This document shows positions 15,666-24,526 of a stretch of DNA of 58,768 nucleotides, one piece after another. The notes under the pieces were generated by a model. The model had not been told where the DNA came from. It saw nothing but the letters and a program-made list of their open reading frames with translations, and made no database searches. The DNA lies in contig NZ_VNJI01000049.1 of the NCBI RefSeq assembly GCF_007786445.1, forward strand, positions 1 through 58,768, written 5' to 3'. The stretch comes from Paenibacillus cremeus. Its GTDB lineage: Bacteria > Bacillota > Bacilli > Paenibacillales > NBRC-103111. A program made the translations under genes and the position numbers. How positions within the stretch are numbered: position 1 is the stretch's first letter; each line of letters opens with the position of its first letter.

Positions 15666-17213
15666 ATGCTGGAGCCGTTTCGGAATGAACCGCTGTCGAG
15701 CTTCTCCGATCCCAAGGAGCAGCAAAGCTTTGAAGCTGCGCTGCGCAAAGTGGAGTCCGAGCTGGGTAAAGAATATGCGATACGAATCGGAGCGGAACGA
15801 ATTCTGACCGACCGAAAGCTGGTATCGATCAACCCCGCCGTTCCAACGCAGGTTGTAGGCAAGGTCGCACAAGCAGATAAAGCCATTGCAGAGCAAGCGA
15901 TGCAGACGGCTGCGGCTGCCTTTCAAGAATGGAGGAAGGTGCCCGCTTCACATCGCGCACGAGTGCTGTATAAAACGGCGGCGCTGCTGCGTCGTCGAAA
16001 GCATGAATTTTCTGCCTGGATGGTGTATGAAGCAGGGAAAAGCTGGGTGGAAGCGGATGCCGATACTGCCGAGGCAATTGATTTCTTGGAGTTTTACGGC
16101 CGGGAAATGGAACGGCTAGATGAGCGGCAGCCCTTGGTGCGAATTGCAGGGGAGGATAACGAGTGGACGTATCTTCCGCTCGGGGTGGGCATTATTATTC
16201 CGCCTTGGAATTTTCCGCTGGCCATCATGGCTGGAATGACCTCGGCCGCCGTCGTGGCAGGCAACACCGTGGTGTTGAAGCCGGCCAGCACGACGCCAGT
16301 CATTGCGGCGAAATTCATCGAGCTGATGGAGCAAGCCGGCTTGCCGGACGGCATCGTCAGCTTCGTGCCGGGGGCGGGAAGCGAAGTGGGAGATGCGCTC
16401 GTCGATCATCCGCTTACACGGTTTATCAGCTTTACCGGCTCCAAAGAGATCGGGCTGCGCATCAATGAACGGGCTGCGAAGACCGTTCCGGGGCAGCGAT
16501 GGATCAAACGGGTGGTCGCGGAGATGGGCGGCAAGGATGCGATCATTGTGGATCAGGATGCGGACCTGGAGCTGGCAGCCGATGCGATTACCGCCTCCGC
16601 CTTCGGATTTTCAGGCCAGAAGTGCTCTGCCTGCTCAAGGGCCATCGTTCATAATGCCGTGTATGACGAGGTGCTGAAGCGCGTTGTCGCGAAGGCTAAG
16701 GGAATTGCAATGGGGGATCCGCGTACTGGAGTTTACTTGGGCCCGGTCATCGATGAGAAGGCTTTTCATAAGATCAAGGAATACATCGAAATCGGCAAAA
16801 GAGAAGGAAACCTGGTTTTAGGTGGAGAAACGGGGAGTCCGGACGACGGCTATTTCATCTCGCCGACGATATTCGCGGATGTGCCGCCGGAGGCAAGAAT
16901 CTCGCAAGAGGAAATTTTTGGGCCGGTGCTCGCTTTCACTCGGGCGAATACGTTCAAGGAAGCGCTGGACATTGCCAACGGGACGGATTTTGGCTTAACT
17001 GGAGCGGTGATCTCGAACAATCGGGAGCATCTGGAATGGGCGCGCGAGGCATTTCACGTCGGCAACCTGTATTTGAACCGCAAATGCACCGGCGCCTTGG
17101 TAGGCGTTCAGCCGTTCGGCGGCTTTAATATGTCCGGTACCGACTCCAAGGCGGGGGGACGCGATTACTTGCTGCTGTTCACCCAACCGAAGGTCGTCTC
17201 GGAACGATTATAA
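15666..17213 (+). CDS. rocA: L-glutamate gamma-semialdehyde dehydrogenase
   Basis: A 515-residue NAD-dependent aldehyde dehydrogenase that oxidises P5C/glutamate semialdehyde to glutamate, completing both arginine and proline breakdown. Motifs: IIPPWNFPLAIMAGMT, FTGSKEIG, the general-base segment VVAEMGGKD, and the catalytic cysteine in FGFSGQKCSACSR. The C-terminal VQPFGGFNMSGTDSKAGG is typical of RocA/PruA. ATG 15666 follows AAGGAGG by 8 nt; an in-frame ATG 23 codons earlier has no ribosome site. It is transcribed divergently from putB-rocF-rocD, so the 169-bp gap probably holds shared control sites, but I see no convincing promoter there. Confidence 0.95.
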   Translation: MLEPFRNEPLSSFSDPKEQQSFEAALRKVESELGKEYAIRIGAERILTDRKLVSINPAVPTQVVGKVAQADKAIAEQAMQTAAAAFQEWRKVPASHRARVLYKTAALLRRRKHEFSAWMVYEAGKSWVEADADTAEAIDFLEFYGREMERLDERQPLVRIAGEDNEWTYLPLGVGIIIPPWNFPLAIMAGMTSAAVVAGNTVVLKPASTTPVIAAKFIELMEQAGLPDGIVSFVPGAGSEVGDALVDHPLTRFISFTGSKEIGLRINERAAKTVPGQRWIKRVVAEMGGKDAIIVDQDADLELAADAITASAFGFSGQKCSACSRAIVHNAVYDEVLKRVVAKAKGIAMGDPRTGVYLGPVIDEKAFHKIKEYIEIGKREGNLVLGGETGSPDDGYFISPTIFADVPPEARISQEEIFGPVLAFTRANTFKEALDIANGTDFGLTGAVISNNREHLEWAREAFHVGNLYLNRKCTGALVGVQPFGGFNMSGTDSKAGGRDYLLLFTQPKVVSERL

Positions 17214-17224
17214 CGCCAATAAAT

Positions 17225-17258
17225 AAACCCGGCTCATCGGTATGATGTTCCGGGTTTT
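17225..17258. terminator. Bidirectional terminator between rocA and the MBL gene
   Basis: Stem AACCCGG/CCGGGTT with T-rich or A-rich flanks on either side, placed between two convergent genes. Confidence 0.75.
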
Positions 17259-17260
17259 CT

Positions 17261-18004
17261 TCATTTGAATTCATACGTTTTAAATTGCTCGATAAAGCGC
17301 ATCCAGCCGGTTTTTCCTATAAAATCCGTCATATTGTCGCCGTAGTGCATGAGCAACACGTTTCGTTGGAGCGCCTCGGGCAAAGTTAGCAGCTCATCTA
17401 GCGTCGCATGGACTATGTTGGAGCCGCCCAGCTGGCATTCATGGAGGAAGTGCTCGCATCCCCGCTTCTCAAATAGCTCCGTCAGCAGCGTGCCGTTGAG
17501 CCTCGAGTCGGCGCTGTAGTATACCCGCTCATTCAGCAGGAACCCATAGCTTGGCTTATGAGGAATATGCTCCGTTGGCAGCAGCTCGATGGTGAGCTCG
17601 GGATGGATGGCTACCGGCTCGCGTTCCGGAAGCGGGATGACGTCAAAATAGTCGCTCAGCTTATGTATGCCTTCTGCGATGTTCTCCAAGCCGCCGCGAA
17701 GCGAATGCTCCCAGAGTGGGACCTCCAATGCTGCCGGCACGAACAGCTTCGTTCGGCGTTTAAAGTTATACATGTATTGGAAGGCCAGCTCCTCAAGTCC
17801 ACCTACATGATCTGCGTGAATATGGGAGATGAGAATGGCATCGATGTTCGGCAAGGGGATTTGCAATTCGTTCAGTGCCCGGGGGGCGGTGGCTCCGCAG
17901 TCGATTAGCAGCGTAAAATGCTTCGTATACACCAGAGCATTGTTATTATAGTAGGTTTTCGCAAACGCGCTTCCCGTACCGATCATTTGAATTTGCAGGC
18001 TCAT
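17261..18004 (-). CDS. MBL-fold metal-dependent hydrolase (RNase Z-like subfamily)
   Basis: A 247-residue cytoplasmic protein. SHIHADHVGG is the HxHxDH zinc motif, preceded by LLIDCGAT and followed by YYSADSRLNG (bridging Asp) and LMHYGDN (a final His), so the active site is complete. The opening IQMIGTGSAFAK resembles ribonuclease Z and related phosphodiesterase-like MBL proteins, but the long exosite of true RNase Z is missing. It is monocistronic and convergent with rocA. The substrate is unknown; phosphodiesterase or hydrolase activity is inference from the fold. Confidence 0.8.
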   Translation of the reverse strand: MSLQIQMIGTGSAFAKTYYNNNALVYTKHFTLLIDCGATAPRALNELQIPLPNIDAILISHIHADHVGGLEELAFQYMYNFKRRTKLFVPAALEVPLWEHSLRGGLENIAEGIHKLSDYFDVIPLPEREPVAIHPELTIELLPTEHIPHKPSYGFLLNERVYYSADSRLNGTLLTELFEKRGCEHFLHECQLGGSNIVHATLDELLTLPEALQRNVLLMHYGDNMTDFIGKTGWMRFIEQFKTYEFK

Positions 18005-18090
18005 TTGCGATCCTCCCCTTTTTACGTCTTAGGTCCTTTTCCTAAATCTAACACGGGGGAAGAAACCGTTCAAGAGAGATATGACACCAT

Positions 18091-18120
18091 TTGACAAATA
18101 ATGCTGCCATTAAGTATGAA
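18091..18120 (+). promoter_or_regulatory. Candidate promoter in the gap before 18317
   Basis: TTGACA (18091-18096), an 18-nt spacer and TATGAA (18115-18120). It would leave a leader of about 190 nt holding a bulged AAGCC/GGCTT hairpin near 18130-18150. Nothing else is seen in 18005-18316. Confidence 0.4.
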
Positions 18121-18316
18121 GCATGAAAGCTTCAAGCCTAAATGGCTTTGAATTATTACCATATTTTGTGTAAAAACGAAAAATAACTCGTGTCTGCAAC
18201 TAGATCTAGCGTGTTTTTGAAAAAAATGAGTTTTCTTGAGTGAATGTCCGCAACCTTTACCCGGCTTCGGAGTATAACCATTCAGAGACGAAAGAACATG
18301 ATGGAGGTTGCTGGGA

Positions 18317-18931
18317 ATGAAAGTGCAGCGATTGCTGACGTTAGCGCTGTCGTTATCCTTATTCGGGGCGACAGGGGCTGTAGCTAGCTCCATGTGGGGC
18401 GACTACGAAGGCTTTTCGAAAGCAAGAGTCATGATCAACAATGAAGAAAAATCGTTTAGCGATTCCGATACGCCTGCTTTTTTGATTAAGGGAAGTGCCG
18501 TGCTTCCGGTTCGTGTGCTATCAGAGACGTTGCATGCCTTGGTGAAATGGGACAGCTCAACGAATACCGTGAACATTCAGAAGCCTAATGTACATATGTT
18601 TGTTGCCAAGAAGGTTGACAACGATTATTCGATCAAGCAGCCGTTCGGCGGCGTGAAGAAGGGGGATCGGCTGGATTTTGCCGTATTCGCTCAAGTGGAT
18701 AGCTTGAAGACCCCGATCAACTCGTTCAAAATCTCCATCGTTTCTCCTAGCGGAGAGCAGGTAGCGGTGCATGAGAAGGTGGTAGGAGGGCAGCGGGAGA
18801 GCTTCTGGTATCCTTGGCCGTTCAACGTCACGTTCAGCGAAGCAGGCAACTACGTTGTGAAATTTTCTATTAAACAAGATGAAGGCGGGGACTACACCGT
18901 CGTATCTGAGAAAGTGATTCTCTCGGAATAG
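18317..18931 (+). CDS. Secreted protein with copper amine oxidase-like stalk domain
   Basis: A 204-residue exported protein. The signal peptide (MKVQRLLTLALSLSLFGATG) ends near residue 24. Residues about 35-95 form a stalk domain: KARVMINNEEKSF, then KGSAVLPVRVLSETLHALV and the closing WDSSTNTVNI. The C-terminal half is a beta-sandwich (ISIVSPSGEQVAVHEKVV, EAGNYVVKFSI) resembling immunoglobulin-like bacterial domains. There is no catalytic motif; a wall- or surface-associated role is inferred. ATG 18317 follows GGAGG by 9 nt, better than a TTG three codons earlier. It is related in architecture to the stalk proteins at 8267 and 44576. Confidence 0.7.
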   Translation: MKVQRLLTLALSLSLFGATGAVASSMWGDYEGFSKARVMINNEEKSFSDSDTPAFLIKGSAVLPVRVLSETLHALVKWDSSTNTVNIQKPNVHMFVAKKVDNDYSIKQPFGGVKKGDRLDFAVFAQVDSLKTPINSFKISIVSPSGEQVAVHEKVVGGQRESFWYPWPFNVTFSEAGNYVVKFSIKQDEGGDYTVVSEKVILSE

Positions 18932-19026
18932 CCTATGAAACCGCTTTGAGCCTTCATTGACTTCCGCTCCGTCATCATGTTACGATACGGTGGTGCAATC
19001 AATCTAAGACGAAGTGAGGTTTTCTA

Positions 19027-19317
19027 ATGAGCGATCACATACATGATGCTTCATGTGACCATGATCATGAAGATGATATTTTTATCGTAACAGACCAAGA
19101 GGGTGTAGAGCATGAGATGGTGATGGTTTACACGTTCGAAGTCAGCGAACAAGCGTATGCTGTTCTGCTGGACCGCAACGATATGGAAGCGGACGGCGTC
19201 ATTTTCCGTATCGAGGAAGAAGACGGCGAAGCGTTCTTGGCCAGCATCGAAGATGAGGCCGAGTGGGAGCGCGTTGTGAAGATCTACGAAGAGATCGTGG
19301 AAGAGCAAGAACAATAA
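19027..19317 (+). CDS. DUF1292 family protein (YrzB-like)
   Basis: A 96-residue, strongly acidic cytoplasmic protein. A His/Asp-rich head (HIHDASCDHDHEDD) precedes IFIVTDQEGVEHEMVMVYTFEV, EQAYAVLLDRND and FRIEEEDGEAFLASIEDEAEWERV, the DUF1292 pattern known from Bacillus YrzB. The His-rich head may bind metal, which is inference. In other Bacillales this family sits near the yrrK/yrzL genes, which are not present here. The gene has its own promoter region and a long, strong terminator, so it is monocistronic. Function is unknown. Confidence 0.85.
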   Translation: MSDHIHDASCDHDHEDDIFIVTDQEGVEHEMVMVYTFEVSEQAYAVLLDRNDMEADGVIFRIEEEDGEAFLASIEDEAEWERVVKIYEEIVEEQEQ

Positions 19318-19324
19318 GAATGGG

Positions 19325-19398
19325 AACCCTTCTTGCAGCGGTAGCCATAGTGAACCTTTGAAGTTCATAATGGCTACAAGGAGAAGGGTTTTTCTTTT
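19325..19398 (+). terminator. Long rho-independent terminator
   Basis: A two-part hairpin: outer stem AACCCTTCT/AGAAGGGTT, inner stem GTAGCCAT/ATGGCTAC, then TTTCTTTT. It follows the DUF1292 stop by 7 nt. Confidence 0.85.
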
Positions 19399-19475
19399 GA
19401 AAGGCGACGAAGCTTGGAAAATGAAAAGACTGCCGGCCTCCGGTGACACCGGGCAGCTCAGCAGCCTCAAAACAC

Positions 19476-19904
19476 TTATTTGCGTGGATTAAAGTACATA
19501 ATGCGTCCGTTAAACAGATGAAGCTCGGCTTTCCATAAGCGGCCGAAATATTTGCAAAATTCATTGCCTTTCGCTTTATCACCGATGGTGGCGTCATCCG
19601 GCAGCACCACTTGAACGAAGGGACGGCCGGTTTCATCCGATGCGTCCGAAGCATCCGAGCCGACACCCAAGACGATGTATTTATACAGAGGGCTCTTTCC
19701 CTTCAGGTAAAACCATTTGCCTTCACCCTCGGTCTTGGTTTCAATCGAATAAGGAAATCCGGCATCATCGTATTCCCAGCCAAGCTGCTTGCCTGTGAGC
19801 GCGAGCTGCTCCTTATAATGCAATAATTGTTGTTTCAGATCATCCAAGGTAATGGAAGATAGGGCGGATCCTTCGACAAACTTAATATATGCGCTTTGCG
19901 CCAT
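19476..19904 (-). CDS. DUF1885 family protein
   Basis: A 142-residue soluble protein starting MAQSAYIKFVEGSAL. The segments QLALTGKQLGWEYDDAGFP, GKWFYLKGKSPLYKYIVLGVG and FVQVVLPDDATIGDKAKGNEFCKY match DUF1885, a small Bacillales family with a solved but functionally unassigned structure. It ends with LHLFNGRIMYFNPRK. The gene is convergent with the DUF1292 gene and divergent from the HAD hydrolase. No signal peptide or membrane helix is seen. Nothing in the context suggests a pathway. Confidence 0.8.
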   Translation of the reverse strand: MAQSAYIKFVEGSALSSITLDDLKQQLLHYKEQLALTGKQLGWEYDDAGFPYSIETKTEGEGKWFYLKGKSPLYKYIVLGVGSDASDASDETGRPFVQVVLPDDATIGDKAKGNEFCKYFGRLWKAELHLFNGRIMYFNPRK

Positions 19905-20034
19905 GACGTTTGCACCTGCCTAAATAGTGGACTGGAAAGGCTTACATGCTTGTGCGAGCACCAGAACCATCATAGCATTAAGAATTTGGAAATACAATAT
20001 GGAGTTGTCAACTCGAGAGGGAGATCAAGGCGTA

Positions 20035-20871
20035 ATGGATCAGAAAGTATTTAGCGGTTGCCTGCTGGTAACGGACCTGGACGGTACGCTGCTGGGCAGT
20101 GACAAGCAGATTAGCAAGGAAAATCTGGCGGCGATTGAGAGATTTGTAGAAGAAGGCGGGCTGTTCACCATTGCTACCGGTCGGATTACCGCGTCGGCAC
20201 GCCGTTATGTGGAGCAGCTGCCGGTGAAGGCTCCTGCGATTTTATATAATGGAGCCGTCGTCTACGACTATGAGCGGGATGAGACCGTCTGGGCCAAAGA
20301 GCTGCCCGAATCGGTTATCGGGGTGATGGAGCGCGCTATGCAGCGATTCCCGGAGCTAGGCGTGGAAATTTACGAGGAGAACGGGGACAGCCCTTACATC
20401 GTACGTGAAAATGAGACCACGCTGCGTCACCGGGCCATTGAGCGTTTTCCTGAAAAGGCGGCACCTGACTATACTACGCTTTCCAAGCCATGGATGAAGG
20501 TGCTGTTCGCTTGGGAGCCGAAGCGATTGGATGAAGTCGCTGCTGTGGCTGAGGAGCTGAAAGGCACTGCGGATGTCATCTGGGTGCGGTCGGATGATAA
20601 ATATTTGGAGCTGCTGCCCGCAGGGGCCTCGAAAGGGCACGCATTGGAGCAGCTTGCTGCGCAGCTGGGCATTCACTCCGAGCACTGCGTGGCGATGGGC
20701 GATCATTTGAACGACCTGGAGATGATTCGGCGCGCAGGGATTGGTATTGCGGTAGCGAATGCGCATCCGGATCTGCTGCAGGAAGCAAACCACTGCTGCA
20801 AGCACCACAACGACCATGCGGTGGCGGATGTTATCGCTTGGTGGGAAGAGAAGCGGAGTGCACGCGTGTAA
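20035..20871 (+). CDS. HAD-superfamily hydrolase, Cof/IIB subfamily
   Basis: A 278-residue cytoplasmic phosphatase of the Cof type. Motif I is LLVTDLDGTLLGSD (nucleophile and acid Asp pair), motif II is FTIATGR, motif III is the Lys of GASKGHALEQLA, and motif IV is GDHLNDLEMIRRAGIGIAVANA. The type IIB cap lies between about residues 85 and 190. Members dephosphorylate sugar phosphates, FMN or related small molecules, and the substrate is not predictable here. ATG 20035 follows a GAGAGGGAG site; the open frame extends 36 codons upstream without one. It ends at a strong terminator shared with speA. Confidence 0.85.
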   Translation: MDQKVFSGCLLVTDLDGTLLGSDKQISKENLAAIERFVEEGGLFTIATGRITASARRYVEQLPVKAPAILYNGAVVYDYERDETVWAKELPESVIGVMERAMQRFPELGVEIYEENGDSPYIVRENETTLRHRAIERFPEKAAPDYTTLSKPWMKVLFAWEPKRLDEVAAVAEELKGTADVIWVRSDDKYLELLPAGASKGHALEQLAAQLGIHSEHCVAMGDHLNDLEMIRRAGIGIAVANAHPDLLQEANHCCKHHNDHAVADVIAWWEEKRSARV

Positions 20872-20886
20872 GCCAAAGGAATAACT

Positions 20887-20930
20887 AAACACCCCCTGGT
20901 TCAGATGAATTGAGCCAGGGGGTGTTTTAT
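20887..20930. terminator. Strong bidirectional terminator
   Basis: A 12-bp stem AACACCCCCTGG/CCAGGGGGTGTT with T-runs suitable for both the HAD gene and the convergent speA. Confidence 0.9.
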
Positions 20931-20934
20931 TTTC

Positions 20935-22410
20935 TTAGAAAATAGCCGGCGTTTCTACGATAACCTTGACATTTTCGATGCTGCGGTCTTCCGGTCCTTT
21001 GACAGGCAGTCCCACTTCAATGTGCTCGGTGATGTAGTCGATCAAGTCCTGGGAGATGACTTCTCCAGGGAGCAGAATCGGAATGCCTGGCGGGTAGACG
21101 TAAATGAATTCCGCGATGATCCGGTCAGCTGATTCTTTAAACGGAATAATTTCCGTATCCCCGTAAAATGCGTCGCGCGGGGTCAGCGTAAGCTGTGGAA
21201 TTTTCGGAATTTTGATCACGAGCTCGTTGGCTGTCCGGATATTGTAGTTTTCCTCCGACATTCTGCGGAGCGCAGTCAGCAGCGTTTCGATGTTGTCTCT
21301 TGTATCGCCCGGAGTCACCAGGCAGAGGATATTGTACATATCGCTCATTTCGACTTCGATATTATAGTGCTCGCGCAGCCAGTTTTCGGCGTCGTAGCCG
21401 GTGAGACCCAAGTGGCGTACATGGATATTCACCTTGGTAGGGTCATAATCGAACGTGGCTTCCGTACCGAGAATTTCCTCACCGAAGCATTCCAGCCCTG
21501 GGATGGAGTTAATTTCTTTGCGTGCATAATTGGCCAGCTCAATGGCGCGGTCGGCGATCGCCTGACCGTTCAATGCCAGATTGCGCCGTGCGCAGTCGAG
21601 CGAGCCGAGCAGAATGTACGAGGTTGAGGTGGTCGTCAGCATACTGATGATCGTTTTCGCCCGGCGCACATTGACACGGCCCTCACGAATGTTGAGCACG
21701 GAGCTCTGTGTCATGGAGCCGCCCAGCTTATGGACGCTGGTAGCCGCCATATCGGCGCCCGCCTGCATGGCCGACATCGGAAGCTTCTCGTTAAAATGGA
21801 TCAACACCCCATGCGCCTCATCGACGAGCACTGGAATATTGTAGCCGTGGACAATATCCACGATTTCTTTCAGGTTGGCGCATACGCCATAATACGTCGG
21901 ATTAATGACAAGCACGGCCTTCGCGTCCGGATGGCGCTCAAGCGCTCTTCGCACCGAGCTCGTCGTCACCCCATGGTCGATCCCGAGATTTTCGTCGCGG
22001 ACCGGCTTCAAGAACACGGGCTTCGCCCCGGCAAAAATAATCGCAGCCATAATCGATTTATGTACGTTCCGCGGCACGATGATTTTGTCACCCTGCGAGC
22101 AAACGGTTAAAATCATGGTCATGATCGCCCCGCTGGTGCCCTGCACGGAAAAGAACGTATGATCCGCGCCAAACGCATCGGCAGCGAGCTTCTGCGCTTG
22201 CTCGATCACACCGGTGGGCTGATGCAAATCGTCAAGTGGCGCTATATTGATCAGGTCGATGGACAGCGCGTTGTCGCCGATAAACTCCCTGAACTCGGGG
22301 TCCATGCCGACACCTTTCTTATGTCCTGGAATGTGAAATTGCACTGGATTGCGTCCGGCATGCTCCTTTAACGCGGTAAACAGGGGCGTTTTCGTTTGAT
22401 CCACGGTCAT
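20935..22410 (-). CDS. speA: Arginine decarboxylase, SpeA type (Orn/Lys/Arg decarboxylase, aspartate-aminotransferase fold)
   Basis: A 491-residue PLP enzyme. FHIPGHKKGVG, then SVQGTSGAI, LVINPTYYGVC, VLVDEAHG, and the PLP lysine 228 in TSVHKLGGSMTQSS define the family. The C-terminal domain contains YPPGIPILLPGE. Length and sequence are close to Bacillus subtilis SpeA, which makes agmatine for polyamine synthesis. The related lysine decarboxylases (YaaO/Cad) are similar, so substrate is inferred. It has no wing domain of the large inducible enterobacterial enzymes. It shares its substrate, arginine, with the arginase encoded 7 kb away. No speB or speE is adjacent. The ATG at 22410 follows a weak ribosome site. 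Confidence 0.85.
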   Translation of the reverse strand: MTVDQTKTPLFTALKEHAGRNPVQFHIPGHKKGVGMDPEFREFIGDNALSIDLINIAPLDDLHQPTGVIEQAQKLAADAFGADHTFFSVQGTSGAIMTMILTVCSQGDKIIVPRNVHKSIMAAIIFAGAKPVFLKPVRDENLGIDHGVTTSSVRRALERHPDAKAVLVINPTYYGVCANLKEIVDIVHGYNIPVLVDEAHGVLIHFNEKLPMSAMQAGADMAATSVHKLGGSMTQSSVLNIREGRVNVRRAKTIISMLTTTSTSYILLGSLDCARRNLALNGQAIADRAIELANYARKEINSIPGLECFGEEILGTEATFDYDPTKVNIHVRHLGLTGYDAENWLREHYNIEVEMSDMYNILCLVTPGDTRDNIETLLTALRRMSEENYNIRTANELVIKIPKIPQLTLTPRDAFYGDTEIIPFKESADRIIAEFIYVYPPGIPILLPGEVISQDLIDYITEHIEVGLPVKGPEDRSIENVKVIVETPAIF

Positions 22411-22668
22411 CCCTACCCTTCATTAGTGAAATTTGAAATTGAAGTACTATGAAAAAAAGCAACAAAATTGAGTATATCAAAATAGGGCGCGGTTGCAAGC
22501 AAATATAATTGTAGTTTGTTAACTTTTTGGCAAAAATAACCCCGCTTTGGATTTGTCCATTTTGTTAATCTTCCTAAGCAACGTTTCCATCAGCAAAAAA
22601 GTTATGGTACGATAAGATGGATTTCGTCACCATTGGACTATTCTTTTGCTCAGGAGGCAATTACGGCT

Positions 22669-23850
22669 ATGAAAAAACAGCTGGCCATCATTATGGTACT
22701 GCTGATGACGATATTTATCGGCTTCGGCATCATTATTCCCGTGCTCCCTGACGCCATTACAGGTTCCGGAGCATCGAACTTCCACCTCGGCATGCTGCTT
22801 TCGATTTACTCGCTCGCTTCGTTTCTGATGTCGCCGGTGTGGGGAGGACTGTCGGATCGAATCGGCCGCCGTCCGCTCATTATAATCGGAACGCTCGGAT
22901 TCAGCATCAGCTTCTTGCTGTTCGGTCTCGCTGGAGGCAATTTGCTGCTGATGTACGCGTCGCGGATTTTAGGCGGATTGTTCTCGGGTGCGGCAACCGC
23001 CTGTGCGGTCGCTTACGTGGCTGATATTACGACAGAGGAGAACCGGACGAAGGGTATGGGACTCGTTGGCATGTCGATCGGTCTCGGCTTTATCTTCGGA
23101 CCGGCAGTCGGCGGCTTGCTCAGCCATTACGGCTACGAAGTGCCGTTCTTCGTGGCTTCGGGGCTGGCGTTTGCCACGTTCTTGTTTGCGCTCATCATGC
23201 TGCCAGAGTCGCTGTCGATGGAGAAGCGTCGAATGCCGCATCAAGCCAAAGCTTCCCGCTGGACCGCGTTTGTCGGGGCTTTGAAGTATTTGTACGTGCT
23301 GTCGTTCTTCGTTTCGTTCTCCCTTGCAGGGATCGAGGCGACTTTGCTGCTGTTTGAACGGGATCAGATTGGGGCGTCGGCGACGCAGCTCGGGATTATG
23401 TTCGCTGTAAGCGGCGTGGTCGGAGCGTTGATTCAAGGCGGAGTCGTACGGCGGTTGATCAAAAAAGGGCAAGAGGCCCGCGTGACCGGCATTGGACTAG
23501 TGCTTTCTGCGATCGGCTTCGTGCTCATCCTGCTGTCGAGCAATTTGCTCACGGCCTCCATCTATTTGAGCGTGTTTGCGGCAGGGAATGCGTTGATCCG
23601 TCCCTGTGTGACCTCGCTTATCACGCAAAAAACGAAGGTAGGGCAGGGCGTCGCCTCCGGATTAAGCTCGTCGATGGACAGCTTGGGCCGGATTACCGGA
23701 CCGCTGCTATGCGCTGCAGTTTACGACTACAGCCACAGCATGCCGTTCCTGACCGGCGCGATCCTCTCGCTGGCGGCACTGTACTTGCTGACGCGGTTTA
23801 TCGCAGCCGATCGGGAGGATGCCCGCAAGGCAAGCCAGCACGCTGCATAA
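22669..23850 (+). CDS. MFS transporter, DHA1-type drug exporter-like
   Basis: A 393-residue membrane protein with 12 predicted helices. GGLSDRIGRRPLIIIG is the MFS motif A between helices 2 and 3, and SRILGGLFSGA with FIFGPAVGG (motif C, the antiporter signature in helix 5) places it in the drug:proton antiporter DHA1 group near TetA/Bmr-like exporters. ATG 22669 follows AGGAGG by 11 nt; a start 12 codons earlier lacks one. No regulator is adjacent. The substrate cannot be told. The gene is divergent from speA and ends in a bidirectional terminator. Confidence 0.88.
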   Translation: MKKQLAIIMVLLMTIFIGFGIIIPVLPDAITGSGASNFHLGMLLSIYSLASFLMSPVWGGLSDRIGRRPLIIIGTLGFSISFLLFGLAGGNLLLMYASRILGGLFSGAATACAVAYVADITTEENRTKGMGLVGMSIGLGFIFGPAVGGLLSHYGYEVPFFVASGLAFATFLFALIMLPESLSMEKRRMPHQAKASRWTAFVGALKYLYVLSFFVSFSLAGIEATLLLFERDQIGASATQLGIMFAVSGVVGALIQGGVVRRLIKKGQEARVTGIGLVLSAIGFVLILLSSNLLTASIYLSVFAAGNALIRPCVTSLITQKTKVGQGVASGLSSSMDSLGRITGPLLCAAVYDYSHSMPFLTGAILSLAALYLLTRFIAADREDARKASQHAA

Positions 23851-23861
23851 GATCTTACGAT

Positions 23862-23921
23862 AAAAAAGCTGCCGTTCACGTGATCCATCCTAGGGATCGC
23901 ATGAGCGACAGCTTTTTTTTT
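23862..23921. terminator. Bidirectional terminator
   Basis: AAAAAAGCTG at 23862 pairs with CAGCTTTTTT ending near 23919, with a long, partly paired interior. It separates the MFS and GNAT genes, which converge. Confidence 0.75.
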
Positions 23922-23922
23922 A

Positions 23923-24480
23923 CTACCTATTATTCTCCAGCCATTCCTCCGTCGTCATAGCATAGATCACATGATCCTCCCAGACGCCGTTGATTTTCAA
24001 ATAGCGTTTGGCAAGCCCTTCAGGCCGCATGCCGTTCTTCTCCGCTACGCGAATCGAGCCGAGGTTGCGGGGCATGATGCCGGCTTGAACCCGGTGGAGG
24101 TGGGCTTCTTCGAAGGCGAATCGCAGCACGAGTCCGACCGCTTCCGTTGTGTAGCCTTTCCCGTTAGCCTCTTCGGCTAGAAAATATCCCAGATTGGCGT
24201 TCTGCCAAGGCCCGCGAAATACATTGGACAGCCGAATTCGTCCGATTAAGGCATCGGTGTCGCGTAAGAAAATGCCGAAGGAGTAGCTAAGGTCATTGGC
24301 TTGATCCGTAATATACTGCTCGATCGTCTGGCGCACGGCACCGAGGGTAAACGATTCGTCCGATTGAATCGGCTCGAACGGCTCCAAAAACGCGCGATTT
24401 CGTTCACGAAGCGCCTGCATGGCGTCCGCATCGGACTGCGTTAAAGATCGGATGTAGATCCGCTCGGTTTGTAATGTCAA
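23923..24480 (-). CDS. GNAT family N-acetyltransferase, RimJ-like
   Basis: A 185-residue acetyltransferase. The RimJ/RimL pattern is clear: TERIYIRSLTQSDADAM, FGIFLRDTDALIGRIRLS, the acetyl-CoA site LAEEANGKGYTTEAVGL, and AGIMPRNLGSIRVAEKNGM near the C-terminus, followed by YLKINGVWEDHVIYA. It resembles Bacillus YjcK-type proteins, proposed to acetylate the N-terminal residue of ribosomal proteins; the target here is inferred. It is probably monocistronic, ending at a shared terminator with the MFS gene. Confidence 0.85.
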   Translation of the reverse strand: MTLQTERIYIRSLTQSDADAMQALRERNRAFLEPFEPIQSDESFTLGAVRQTIEQYITDQANDLSYSFGIFLRDTDALIGRIRLSNVFRGPWQNANLGYFLAEEANGKGYTTEAVGLVLRFAFEEAHLHRVQAGIMPRNLGSIRVAEKNGMRPEGLAKRYLKINGVWEDHVIYAMTTEEWLENNR

Positions 24481-24526
24481 AGATGCTCCTCCACTCTGAA
24501 ATTAGGGATTACCTGCTCCTGTTCAC

